42,427 nt of DNA from Gammaproteobacteria bacterium (GCA_022826505.1 JAJDUQ010000040.1:1-42427), one strand, 5' to 3'; positions 26,833-35,439 are shown, numbered from the stretch's first letter. The notes: generated by a model from the sequence alone, not told the origin. Numbers and translations: made by a program.

Positions 26833-28722
26833 TCACAGAGAGACGACCAGGCTCTCGTCTTCCTCCAGGTTCATCGCGTTCACGAAAATCGCCTGGAATT
26901 CGGTGCGTGTCGCCAGCGCCACGTGCTCGACGCGTTTCGCGATCTCCCCGGCGCGCTGCCGCTCCGTCTCCGACAGGAGCGCGATTTGGGCCCCCAGGTG
27001 CGCGGCATTCCCCACGTAGGTGATCTTCTCGACCGGCAGTGCCGGCAGCAGCCGGACCCGAACCGCACTCTCGATGTTGATGTAGTTGCCGAAGCCTCCG
27101 CACAGCAGCAGCTCGTCGATGCGTTCGTCCGGCACGTCCATCACCTCCTGGAGCATCAGGATCCCGGCGAAGATCGCACCCTTTGCGAGCTGGAACTGGC
27201 GCACGTCGAGCTGTGTGAGGGAGATGTCGTCGTTGGTGCCGGCGTGTTCGCCCCAGACCAGCACGAAGGCACGGTCCTCCTTGCTCCCCACCAGACGGTC
27301 GCGCAGGGCCTGCGGCAGGGTGTGGAGGCCGGTGTTGCGCATTCGTCCCATGCCGTTGAGCACGCCGGCATCGAGCATCTTCGCAACCGCATCGATGAGG
27401 CCGGATCCGCAGATTCCGATGGGCGCGGTGTCTCCGATCACTCCGCAGTGCACGTCGTCGTCGAGATCGACGCGTTCGATGGCACCCACCGCGCCTCGCA
27501 TTCCATGCTTGATCTGCCCCCCCTCCAGGGCTGGTCCGGCCGGCGCGGAGCAGGCCATGAGCCGGTCCTTCGAGCCCATCACTACCTCGCCGTTGGTGCC
27601 GATGTCCACCAGCACCCGCACCCCGTCGCTCTCGAAGATGCGCGTCGCGAGCATTGCCGCTACCGTGTCTGCGCCGACGAATCCGGCCACGATCGGGAGG
27701 AAGCACACCATCGCGTTCGGGGCGCTCTTCAGCGGCAACTCGCCGGCGGGAATGACCAGCGATTCCCGGACCACCGGTGCATACGGAGCGAGCCCGACGT
27801 AGCTCACGTCGACGCCCAGAAAGACGTGGTGCATGCAGGTGTTGCCGGCGAACACGATCTTGTAGACGTGGCTCGGGGAGACGCCGGCCTCCCCGCAAGC
27901 CTCCTTGATGAAGTCGTTGATGGAGGTCAGGGCCCGTGCCCTCAGAGTCGTCAGCTTCCTCTCGTCGAACTGCGCGTAGGCGATTCGGGACATCAGGTCG
28001 CCACCGTAAACCGCCTGCGGGTTGACGCTGCCAACCGCTGCAAGCTGCTCACCGGTTTCGAGATCGACCAGGCTGCCCACGATGCTCGTGGTTCCGATGT
28101 CGAACGCCATGCCGTACATGTGCTCGGAGGTGTCACCGGCTTCGATGTCGATGATTCGCCGATCGAATGCGGTGACGGTCAGAGTGCCCCGGTGCTTGCG
28201 AAGCGCGGAAGGGACCTTGCGGACCACCGCCAGCGGAACCTCGGGGTCGACTCGGTTGCCGAGCTCGCCAAGAATTTCCTCGATGTCCGAGCTTTGATGA
28301 TGCTCCTCCACGGGCGCGCGGGCGCGAACCACGTGCTTCTCCACTCCCGAGTCGATTGTCGCCGCGCTTGCGGCCGGCCCGGCTCCGGCGGCAAGAAGCT
28401 GATGACCGGATTCCGCCTTCGGCGGCATCGCCATGATCGTGCAGTCGTCGATCACCCGGGTCTGGCACGCGAGACGGAATCGTTCGTGCACCTCGTCGTG
28501 TCCGAGCTGGATCGAGTCCTGCACCGTCGCCGGCGGGATGTGTCCGTTAAGGACCTTCACGCGGCAGCTTCGGCACCGTCCCCGCTCGCCGCACGTGGCG
28601 GCAATATCGACTCCCGCCGCCCGGGCGGCGTCGAGAATCGACGAATCGGCTGAGCCGATGACGGCGCGACGCTCGCGCCCGGTCGCGTCGTCGACGAAGG
28701 TTACGGAGAATTCCTGAGACAC
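26833..28722 (-). CDS. RACo-type corrinoid reductive activase ([2Fe-2S] + ASKHA ATPase)
   Basis: A 629-residue protein. Residues 1-95 are a plant-type ferredoxin domain with C44, C50, C53 and C86 (TCGERGRCRSC, then LACQ). After a linker, residues about 200-629 are the DUF4445/ASKHA-type domain with YGMAFDIGTTSIVGSLVDL, a VLVDIGTNGEVVMGSKDR segment, GICGSGLIDA and ELLLCGGFGNYINIE. This is the layout of RamA/RACo/AcsV activases, which use ATP and an electron to return inactive Co(II) corrinoid to Co(I). Its presence strongly supports real corrinoid methyl transfer by the two CmuA-like fusions. GTG 28722 is chosen because GGAGGT lies 4 bases before it; the frame stays open much further upstream without family resemblance. 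Confidence 0.85.
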   Translation of the reverse strand: MSQEFSVTFVDDATGRERRAVIGSADSSILDAARAAGVDIAATCGERGRCRSCRVKVLNGHIPPATVQDSIQLGHDEVHERFRLACQTRVIDDCTIMAMPPKAESGHQLLAAGAGPAASAATIDSGVEKHVVRARAPVEEHHQSSDIEEILGELGNRVDPEVPLAVVRKVPSALRKHRGTLTVTAFDRRIIDIEAGDTSEHMYGMAFDIGTTSIVGSLVDLETGEQLAAVGSVNPQAVYGGDLMSRIAYAQFDERKLTTLRARALTSINDFIKEACGEAGVSPSHVYKIVFAGNTCMHHVFLGVDVSYVGLAPYAPVVRESLVIPAGELPLKSAPNAMVCFLPIVAGFVGADTVAAMLATRIFESDGVRVLVDIGTNGEVVMGSKDRLMACSAPAGPALEGGQIKHGMRGAVGAIERVDLDDDVHCGVIGDTAPIGICGSGLIDAVAKMLDAGVLNGMGRMRNTGLHTLPQALRDRLVGSKEDRAFVLVWGEHAGTNDDISLTQLDVRQFQLAKGAIFAGILMLQEVMDVPDERIDELLLCGGFGNYINIESAVRVRLLPALPVEKITYVGNAAHLGAQIALLSETERQRAGEIAKRVEHVALATRTEFQAIFVNAMNLEEDESLVVSL

Positions 28723-28732
28723 GCAGACCTCC

Positions 28733-29096
28733 CCAATAATCGGAACGTGGCCGTCGCCGAGACTGACGTCCGCTCGAAACCCGGTACCGTCGCAGGCGGT
28801 GGTGTCAGAGGCGGCAGGAATGATATCGCATTCGGCGCGGGCTCCCGGACCGCCGGGGGGCAGGCTGCTTCCATCGAGCTTGCAGTGCTCGGCACCGGAA
28901 CAGTCGTGAGGGTGCCGGACGGGCCATGCCGTGTAGCGTCCGTACCCTCGGCGTACGCAGCGGCCGCGGAGCGATTGCTGCAGATCGAACGGCCGCCGGA
29001 AATTCTCGAAGCAGCGTCGCCCGTCGGAACTGTGCCCCGTCGGGCTTGACGATGGACTGCCGGTGGCAGATCGTGGCTCGAGCAAGCTCGCAATGT
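28733..29096. other. Divergent intergenic region between activase and phosphodiesterase genes
   Basis: No gene supported. It must contain the promoters of both divergent genes, but it is GC-rich and I could not fix promoter boxes. Around 28990-29030 the minus strand reads FENFRRPFDLQQ, faintly like the LysR-ghost segment FESFRRQF; too weak to call. Confidence 0.35.
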
Positions 29097-29110
29097 GGGA
29101 GAGGATGCAT

Positions 29111-29983
29111 ATGCTTATCGCCCAGATCAGTGACTTCCACGTCCGCGCGCACGGCGAGGAGGGCACCTTCGGCATCGACAACAACGCCAATCTTCGCGCC
29201 GCGATTGCGATGCTGAACGATCTTGATCCCGTTCCCGACGTGGTCATCGGAACCGGCGATCTGACAAACCGGGGCCGGTCGGAAGAATACATCGCACTGC
29301 GCGACCTTCTGGCCCCGCTCGCAATACCCATCTTCCTGATCCCGGGCAATCATGACGCTTCACCGAGCCTGCGAGCGGCATTCGGCGAGCACGACTACCT
29401 TGCCGGTGAAGACGAATTCGTCAGCTACGTGGTCGATCGCTTTCCGCTGCGGCTCATCGGACTCGACTCGACACTCCCCGATGCCCACAACGGAGCGATT
29501 TGCGCGAGACGACTGGCATGGCTGAAGTCGAGGCTGGAAGAGGCGCCCGAACGACCGACGTTGCTGTTCATGCATCATCCTCCGTTCAAGACCGGTATCT
29601 GGTGGATGGACGGTATCGGAATCGTCGAGGGGGTGAGCGCACTCCGGGACCTGCTGGACGCCCACCCGCAGGTTCAGAGAATCGCCTGCGGGCACCTGCA
29701 TCGGCCCATTCAGGCGAATCTGGGCCGTACCCCGATCAGTGTGTGTCCGAGCACTTCATATCAGGTCTGTCTGGACACGCGGCCCGAGAGTCATCCGCAA
29801 TTCATCGCCGAGCCGCCGGCGTTGCAGTTGCACACCTGGACCGGTGAGATACTCGTGAGCCACACTGCCTATGTCGATTTTCCCGCCGAGCCGATTGATC
29901 TCCGGCCCCTGATGAAGAATTGGGACGACCGGTACGAGCGGATCCACAAGGGTCTTCCGATTCCCAAGGTCGTGCGCTACTGA
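29111..29983 (+). CDS. Calcineurin-like metallophosphoesterase, CpdA (3',5'-cyclic nucleotide) type
   Basis: A 290-residue protein with all five metal-site motifs: DFH in AQISDFHV, GTGDLTNRG, PGNHD, MHHPP and CGHLH. The order and size match class III cyclic nucleotide phosphodiesterases (CpdA/GpdQ), soluble di-metal enzymes that also hydrolyse phosphodiesters such as glycerophosphodiesters. ATG 29111 is chosen since GGGAGAGG ends six bases before it; ATG 29105 is also in frame. Divergent from the activase. Its role in the island is unclear: it could release a methylated head group (for example choline- or ethanolamine-like) from a phosphodiester, which would suit the UgpB-type importer, or it could turn over cAMP. 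Confidence 0.82.
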   Translation: MLIAQISDFHVRAHGEEGTFGIDNNANLRAAIAMLNDLDPVPDVVIGTGDLTNRGRSEEYIALRDLLAPLAIPIFLIPGNHDASPSLRAAFGEHDYLAGEDEFVSYVVDRFPLRLIGLDSTLPDAHNGAICARRLAWLKSRLEEAPERPTLLFMHHPPFKTGIWWMDGIGIVEGVSALRDLLDAHPQVQRIACGHLHRPIQANLGRTPISVCPSTSYQVCLDTRPESHPQFIAEPPALQLHTWTGEILVSHTAYVDFPAEPIDLRPLMKNWDDRYERIHKGLPIPKVVRY

Positions 29984-30023
29984 ACGGCAGCGTATCGGCG
30001 CGGAGCGAGTCGACGCCTTCCCG

Positions 30024-31220
30024 CTACGCCGGCACCGGACGGTAACGCGCCGGGCGGCCCTCACGTTCGATTCTGCGGTCTGCGACCGCGCGATTCAGCC
30101 ACTTTCTCGCCTGAACACGTTCGATGTCGAAGTGGTTCATGATCTCGGACTCCGTACATGGACCGACGCAGAGCAGCCCGGACAGTCCATCGACGAACGC
30201 GCCGTACAAGTCCGGCCTGTCCGCGACCGTTCGTCCCGCGGCGGGTTGCCGCGCGAAGAAGACGCGAAGGTCCGCAGTGCTCTCCAGATCGTTCGAGGTG
30301 ATCGGCGCGAGACCGAGATGGAGGAGGGCACGGTTGCCCGCCGATGCGTCTTCGTCGATGCGCACGAATCCGGGGACCCAACCCTCGCGTCGGTTCTCGT
30401 CCGCGCCGGACCAGATTCCCCCGGTTCGCCGGCTCTCCACCACCACCGCGGCGTCGGACAAGGAGTACTGATACTTGTTCGCCCGCATCGCGTTCGGCAC
30501 GCTGAAACGGCTGCTCGGCGCGAACGGCGTCACCATCGTGAGGTGACCCTCGGCCAGCGGCCGGCGGTTCCTTCGCGCCATCACCGCCTTCTCGAGGCTG
30601 TCCGCGAGCACGTTGATCGCGCCTCCTCCGCCACGAAGGGTCGCAGTGACCGTTTCCCGATCGATGCCCCGCATGTCACTGGAGATCACCGGTATGTTCT
30701 CCTTTGCACAACGCTCGCCGAGCCGTCGGGCGAATCGGCGTCCGGCGGCGGAGCACTTCCGTGAGCCGACGACACAGAGTCCGCCGTCGTTCAGCCAGGT
30801 CCGGGGCCCGGCTCCGAACAGGAGGGGAAAGCCTCCGGACTTGATTCTCCGACGCAGACGCCATGGATAGTTGCGGCTCCGCTCGCTGATGACCCAGATT
30901 CCCTGGTCCGTCCATCTGGCGAGCGCGGTTTCGAGGTCCGCCTCCCGCTCGAGCAGTCGGGCAAGCCGCGCGGGCTGGACGTGCGCATGCACTGCGCCGC
31001 CGAAATCTGGTGCCGTGTCGCTTCGCAGCAGCGACGCGGGTGTGACTGAATGCCGCTCGAACCAATCATCGAGGGCATGGTACTCGGCCGGGGTCAACGG
31101 CCTGGCCGTACGCTGCTTGGACCCGAAGTGGCCACAAAGCAGGAGTATGGCGCGACAATCGGCACCGAGACCGGACACTGTGTCCTGTGCGTGCGTTGCG
31201 GCGGCTGTCACCGAATTCAC
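30024..31220 (-). CDS. DprA/Smf-family DNA-processing-like protein
   Basis: A protein of about 398 residues. The central Rossmann-like DprA domain shows VVGSRKCSAAGRRFARRLG, SSDMRGIDRETVTATLRGGG, GHLTMVTPFAP and SDAAVVVESRRTGGIWSGA. The C-terminus (about 330-398) is a winged-helix-like segment (GLLCVGPCTESEIMNHFDIE), as in DprA DML1 domains. The N-terminus is helical and unassigned. Standard DprA loads RecA on incoming single-stranded DNA; diverged homologues occur in accessory regions. No ATG start is available; GTG 31220 or 31211 are likely, so the N-terminus is uncertain. It seems unrelated to the methyl pathway around it and converges on the phosphodiesterase gene. Confidence 0.7.
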   Translation of the reverse strand: MNSVTAAATHAQDTVSGLGADCRAILLLCGHFGSKQRTARPLTPAEYHALDDWFERHSVTPASLLRSDTAPDFGGAVHAHVQPARLARLLEREADLETALARWTDQGIWVISERSRNYPWRLRRRIKSGGFPLLFGAGPRTWLNDGGLCVVGSRKCSAAGRRFARRLGERCAKENIPVISSDMRGIDRETVTATLRGGGGAINVLADSLEKAVMARRNRRPLAEGHLTMVTPFAPSSRFSVPNAMRANKYQYSLSDAAVVVESRRTGGIWSGADENRREGWVPGFVRIDEDASAGNRALLHLGLAPITSNDLESTADLRVFFARQPAAGRTVADRPDLYGAFVDGLSGLLCVGPCTESEIMNHFDIERVQARKWLNRAVADRRIEREGRPARYRPVPA

Positions 31221-31611
31221 CGTCCCGAACGACGCGGGGCGCGGCCGCTGATCCGAACCCGAAGCATCACATTGACCCTCACAAGCTGTCCAGCGTCGGT
31301 CCGGTACTTGAAAACCTGCGGCCGCTTTGCGACGCTTCCACCCGTGTTCCACCGTTGAACACCGTGGTCCGCCGAGGACACCTGCCGCCACGCAAAACAA
31401 TGCGCTGAGTGGGCTCCTGCAAGACGGCATCGCCGTTCCAGCCCTTGGTCCGTACCGAATCGGCTTCCCAGCGGAGCCGTCGCAAGCATGGGGACGCCGA
31501 GAGTCGGTGCCTCCCCGAGCACTCCATATTCCGCAAAGGCGTGTGCATGCCGGTGCCCGCACGGCCCGGCCCCGAACGGACACCGCCTTTCTGTTTCAGG
31601 AGAGCAAGCAC
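31221..31611. other. Divergent intergenic region upstream of corrinoid fusion 2
   Basis: No gene supported. A perfect dyad GTGTTC (31344-31349) / GAACAC (31357-31362) with a 7-base spacer lies about 250 bases before the start of the corrinoid fusion and is a possible operator. No copy of the TCATCAG-type element and no cobalamin riboswitch core was found here. Confidence 0.35.
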
Positions 31612-33480
31612 ATGTCAGAGTACGAATACGACTTCAGCGCGGGCATCAAGCAGTACAAGGCGATCATCGACGGCGGCGAGGCGGACTGGATTCCGGTCAC
31701 CGCGCAAATGGCCGAGTTCTGCATGAAGTACGGCGGACTGAACGGCAGGAAGTTCTTCAGCGATCCCGAGCTCTTCGTCCGCGGCAACCTGGATGCGCAG
31801 AAGAAGCTCGGCTTCGACATTCCCGACCTGGTCTGGGACGTCTACTCGGTGGAGGCCGAAGCGCTGGGCGGGGACATGGCCTGGTTCGACGACCTGTATC
31901 CGGCGCTCGACAACACGCGAGCCATCATCTCGAACGAGCGCGAGCTCGCCGCGGCGAAGGCTCCGGATCCCTACAAGAGCGGCCGCATGCCCTGGGTGCT
32001 GGAGGCCCTTCGGATCTGCTACGAGCTGACCGGCTACACGCACTACATCCACTACTGCGCGCCCATCAACGTCGCCGCCCAGGTCATGCAGTTCGAGCAG
32101 CTCGTGCTGGCCATGCAGGAACGGCCCAAGTTCGTGCACAAGCTGATGGACTTTCTCGTCGAGGAGGTGCTGGCCCCCTACATCAACGCCTACTTCAAGT
32201 CCGTGCCGGGCGCGTACATCGCCAACGGCAAGGACGCGGTGGGCTCGCTGCCGTTCATCACCGAAGAGATCCTGGAGGAGTTCTCGGTGCCCTACATCCT
32301 GAAGCTGCGCGAGCTGTGCGGTGGCGGCGACGGCATCCGATGCGACAACTGGTGGGGGGATTTCTTCGCGCAGGACTACGACAAGTACTGGGACACCAAG
32401 CTCCTGGTCACCCCCCAGTACCTCAAGGTCCAGGATCCGGACTGCTTCCGGGTCGGGACGACGCGCATTCGCGAGTACGCGGACAAGCGGGGCTGCGCGC
32501 TCAGCTTCGGGGTCGGCAATCACCTGCTCACCCAGGGGCCGGCCGAGGAGATTGTCAAGCGTATCCACGAGTACATGGAGGTGGGCAGCTCCGGTCCGTA
32601 CGGCAGGAAGTTCTATCTCTACCTGTGCAGTCTGAGCGCCCAGACACCCACCGAGAACGTGGTCACCGCCCTCGATGCGATCAAGCGCTTCCGGGAAGGC
32701 GACCGCCCGTACGCCGGACAGGTCTTCAGTGGCCCGGACGGAATCGCGGCGGAAGTCGAGGGCGGCAAGGGCTTCATGGGCATTTACGCCAGTGGCATCG
32801 ATCGCACCCGGTTCGAGGAAGCGGCGGCGCGCCGAAAGCCGATATTCCAGGAGATCTACGATTCGGTGATGGAGTTCGACGACGACGCGTGCCCGGAGCT
32901 GGTGCAGCGGGCGCTCGACGGCGGCGAGTCCGCCATGGACATCCTCGACGAGGGGCTCATCCCACCGATGGGCGAGGTCGGGGATCTCTTCGCGGCCGGG
33001 GAGATGTTCGTCCCGGAGATGCTGCTCGCCGCGCGCGCGATGAAGGCCGGGCTTGCCGTGCTGCGGCCGATTCTCACCAGGACGAACTCCAAGCCGAAGG
33101 GCATTGTCGTGATGGCGACGGTCTTCGGAGATCTGCACGACATAGGCAAGAATCTCTGCTGCATGATGCTCGAGGGTGCCGGATTCAAGGTGGTGGACCT
33201 GGGCGTCAACACCAAGGCGGAGGACATCATCGCGACGGCCCGGGAGCACGATGCGACGGCCATCGGGCTGTCGGCCCTGCTCACCACCACCATGCCGTTC
33301 ATGAAGCTCATCATCGAGCAGATCAGGCACGACGGGCTGGACATTCCGGTGATGGTGGGCGGCGCGCCGGTGTCGAAGGAATTCGCCGACAACATCGGCG
33401 CCGACGCCTATGGCGACAATGCGCCGGAATGCGTGCAGCTCGCAAAGAACTTCGCCGGGGTTCAGAAGGCGGCGGCGTGA
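31612..33480 (+). CDS. CmuA-like fusion: UroD/MtaA-type methyltransferase + corrinoid-binding domain, copy 2
   Basis: A 622-residue paralogue of the protein at 18559-20460, alignable along nearly the whole length. The methyltransferase barrel occupies about 1-390, the cap about 405-495 and the B12 domain about 500-620, with D507-L-H509-D-I-G512. As in copy 1 the usual H-x-C zinc pair is missing, DNWWGD sits at exactly the same residues (245-250) and Cys339 is kept. ATG 31612 follows CAGGAGAG. The two copies differ most between residues 375 and 425. Having two diverged methyltransferase-corrinoid fusions suggests two substrates or two successive demethylations of one substrate. The Rieske oxygenase gene follows after 235 bases. 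Confidence 0.85.
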   Translation: MSEYEYDFSAGIKQYKAIIDGGEADWIPVTAQMAEFCMKYGGLNGRKFFSDPELFVRGNLDAQKKLGFDIPDLVWDVYSVEAEALGGDMAWFDDLYPALDNTRAIISNERELAAAKAPDPYKSGRMPWVLEALRICYELTGYTHYIHYCAPINVAAQVMQFEQLVLAMQERPKFVHKLMDFLVEEVLAPYINAYFKSVPGAYIANGKDAVGSLPFITEEILEEFSVPYILKLRELCGGGDGIRCDNWWGDFFAQDYDKYWDTKLLVTPQYLKVQDPDCFRVGTTRIREYADKRGCALSFGVGNHLLTQGPAEEIVKRIHEYMEVGSSGPYGRKFYLYLCSLSAQTPTENVVTALDAIKRFREGDRPYAGQVFSGPDGIAAEVEGGKGFMGIYASGIDRTRFEEAAARRKPIFQEIYDSVMEFDDDACPELVQRALDGGESAMDILDEGLIPPMGEVGDLFAAGEMFVPEMLLAARAMKAGLAVLRPILTRTNSKPKGIVVMATVFGDLHDIGKNLCCMMLEGAGFKVVDLGVNTKAEDIIATAREHDATAIGLSALLTTTMPFMKLIIEQIRHDGLDIPVMVGGAPVSKEFADNIGADAYGDNAPECVQLAKNFAGVQKAAA

Positions 33481-33549
33481 TGGCGCAACCCTGGGTCCCT
33501 CGGGCGTTCTCGCAACCCGGATCAGTGACGCATGCAGGCAACGCGGTCT

Positions 33550-33564
33550 CCGAGACGGTCTCGG
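33550..33564 (+). terminator. Small hairpin after corrinoid fusion 2
   Basis: CCGAGA-CGG-TCTCGG is a six-base stem with a three-base loop, followed by a T/A-rich stretch (TATTGAATTTTCGAAT). It lies 70 bases after the stop codon and is a plausible intrinsic terminator, leaving the Rieske gene with its own promoter in 33565-33715. Confidence 0.4.
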
Positions 33565-33715
33565 TATTGAATTTTCGAATCGATCCTATTCGGGTTTGGA
33601 ATGTTCCCTTGCGGTGGAGCACGTAGTCCGAGGTGTAGAGGGCTCGGTATCATTGCGAAAGGGGGCGGACGCCCCTCGCTTGCCGTGAAATTCCCCGCGA
33701 CTACTGGAGAGCAGC

Positions 33716-35236
33716 ATGAGCACACGACTGCCGGGCAAGGGCCCGACGCCATGGAAGAAGCAACCCTACGGCGGCTACTACCAGAACCGTACTCCGGAGC
33801 ACGATCCGTTCCTCGCCGAGGTGGGTCCGGGGACGCCGATGGGGGAATACATGCGGCGATTCTGGCATCCCGTGTGCATGTCCGAGGAGCTCACCGACGT
33901 TCCCAGGTACATCCGGATCCTCGGCGAGGAGCTGGTTGCCTTTCGAGACAGGAGCGGACGGGTCGGCGTGCTGGCCCTGCACTGCACGCACCGCGGCGCG
34001 TCCCTCGAGTACGGTCTGGTCCAGCAGCGCGGCATCATGTGCTGCTACCACGGGATCGTGTGGGACGTGGACGGGTCGTGCCTGGAGATTCCGTTTCCCG
34101 AAGGCCAGGAGCACGAGGGCGAGAGAATCCGCGGGCGCGCGTGGCAGCCGGCCTACAAGGCGTTCGAACGCCACGGGCTGGTGTTTGCCTACATGGGCCC
34201 TCCGGAGGAGGAACCCCCGTTTCCCGAGTGGGACGGCGACTGGGGGTTGGGTCCCGGCGACGAGATGGTCCCCTACAGCAACTTCTACCCCTGCAACTGG
34301 CTGCAGGTCCAGGACAACGCGGCCGACCAGTACCACCACATTCCGCTGCACTCGACCGCGGTGGTGCCGGGTCACGAGCAGGGCACCACCTTCGGCGAAG
34401 CGGGGGCCGCCCCCTACGAGGTGAGACCCGATTTGCAGTTCTTTCGCGTGCACGGCGGCAAGGCCATGGCATGGACATCGTCGCGGCGGGTCGACGACGA
34501 GAAGATCTTCATCCGCGTGAACTACCAGTTTCTGCCCAACGGCAGCTTCCATTCCTATCTGTTCGAGGACGGATCGAAGCGCAATCACTTCAGCCGGACC
34601 CACATGTTCCGGTGGGTGGTGCCGGTCGACGACGAGAACTGCATCATGTTCGGCTGGCGCATGTTCGGTTCCCACTGCGACCCGCGCGGCGTCGGGAAGA
34701 AGCACCTCGTGGGATTCGAGAAGATGGACTTTCTCGAAGGCCAGTGCGGCATGCGCCGCCCCGAACGCCTTCAGTACGGACAGGGGGAGTTGCCGCCCAT
34801 CCCGAAGCACCACCGCGAGCGGACCGCGTATCGTGACGCCCAGCACGCTCCGGGCGACTACGAGGCTGTGACCAGCTCTCGCAAGGTGGCGGTGCATGCG
34901 CTGGAACACCTGTTGCCCTTCGATGGAGGGGTCACGATGTTCCGGCAGCTTCTTCGCCTGGTGATCGACGGCAAGAGCCCGGGCGCCACCCCCGAGGCAT
35001 GGCGGGACTGGCTCGCCAACGGCCCACCGAACAGCTACTGCTCGGGGAATGTTCTGGTGATTCCGAGGGCGCCCACGATGGCCGAGGAGATCGAGCGGCG
35101 CCGCGAGGTCGCCAAGCGGGTGCTCGAGGCCACCACCGAGAGCGACACGCTGCAGGGCGAAGCGCGAAAGCAATTCATGCGGGACAGGCTCGCGGCAATC
35201 GAGGCGACGTACGCACCGGAGCTGGCCGAGGCCTGA
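33716..35236 (+). CDS. Rieske non-heme iron oxygenase, phthalate/vanillate O- or N-demethylase type
   Basis: A 506-residue alpha-subunit-like oxygenase. The Rieske [2Fe-2S] ligands are C90-x-H92 and C109-x2-H112 (CTHRGASLEYG, CCYHG). The catalytic iron triad is approached by D204, H207 and H212 (DQYHHIPLH). The first 300 residues resemble phthalate 4,5-dioxygenase-type enzymes, many of which act as demethylases in catabolic clusters. It is longer than the usual 420-450 residues owing to extra C-terminal sequence with predicted helices. No reductase or ferredoxin gene is nearby, so electrons must come from elsewhere. ATG 33716 follows GGAGAG. It would release methyl groups as formaldehyde, parallel to the corrinoid route. 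Confidence 0.87.
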   Translation: MSTRLPGKGPTPWKKQPYGGYYQNRTPEHDPFLAEVGPGTPMGEYMRRFWHPVCMSEELTDVPRYIRILGEELVAFRDRSGRVGVLALHCTHRGASLEYGLVQQRGIMCCYHGIVWDVDGSCLEIPFPEGQEHEGERIRGRAWQPAYKAFERHGLVFAYMGPPEEEPPFPEWDGDWGLGPGDEMVPYSNFYPCNWLQVQDNAADQYHHIPLHSTAVVPGHEQGTTFGEAGAAPYEVRPDLQFFRVHGGKAMAWTSSRRVDDEKIFIRVNYQFLPNGSFHSYLFEDGSKRNHFSRTHMFRWVVPVDDENCIMFGWRMFGSHCDPRGVGKKHLVGFEKMDFLEGQCGMRRPERLQYGQGELPPIPKHHRERTAYRDAQHAPGDYEAVTSSRKVAVHALEHLLPFDGGVTMFRQLLRLVIDGKSPGATPEAWRDWLANGPPNSYCSGNVLVIPRAPTMAEEIERRREVAKRVLEATTESDTLQGEARKQFMRDRLAAIEATYAPELAEA

Positions 35237-35439
35237 TGAGCAGGCTGGATGGCCCCCGGATGACATGGCGGCCGGTGTCCCGAAAGCTGCCTCGATCGGA
35301 GCACGTCGAGGCTCGCTGAATCGGGGGTGCGGTACCAAGTGGCGGCCGGCGGTCCCCAGGATGGACCCCGGCCGATTCGCGACCGGTCGCGCGAAGCCCG
35401 TTCACCCTCGCAGTGCGTCTTTCCGCATTCTTTCGTTAT

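Noticed and set aside
28985..29030. A fourth LysR ghost on the minus strand near the activase promoter (FENFRRPF)
   Set aside because: Only one short block resembles the ghost at 18180-18272; the upstream element and LysR start are missing, so chance is likely.
18100..31611. Cobalamin riboswitch upstream of the corrinoid genes
   Set aside because: I looked for the B12-box and the conserved core in 18100-18558 and 31221-31611 and found no convincing match; these proteins use rather than make B12.
3016..35236. Pyrrolysine-containing MttB/MtbB/MtmB-type methyltransferase (in-frame TAG)
   Set aside because: The methyltransferases here are of UroD and MetE type and none is interrupted by TAG.
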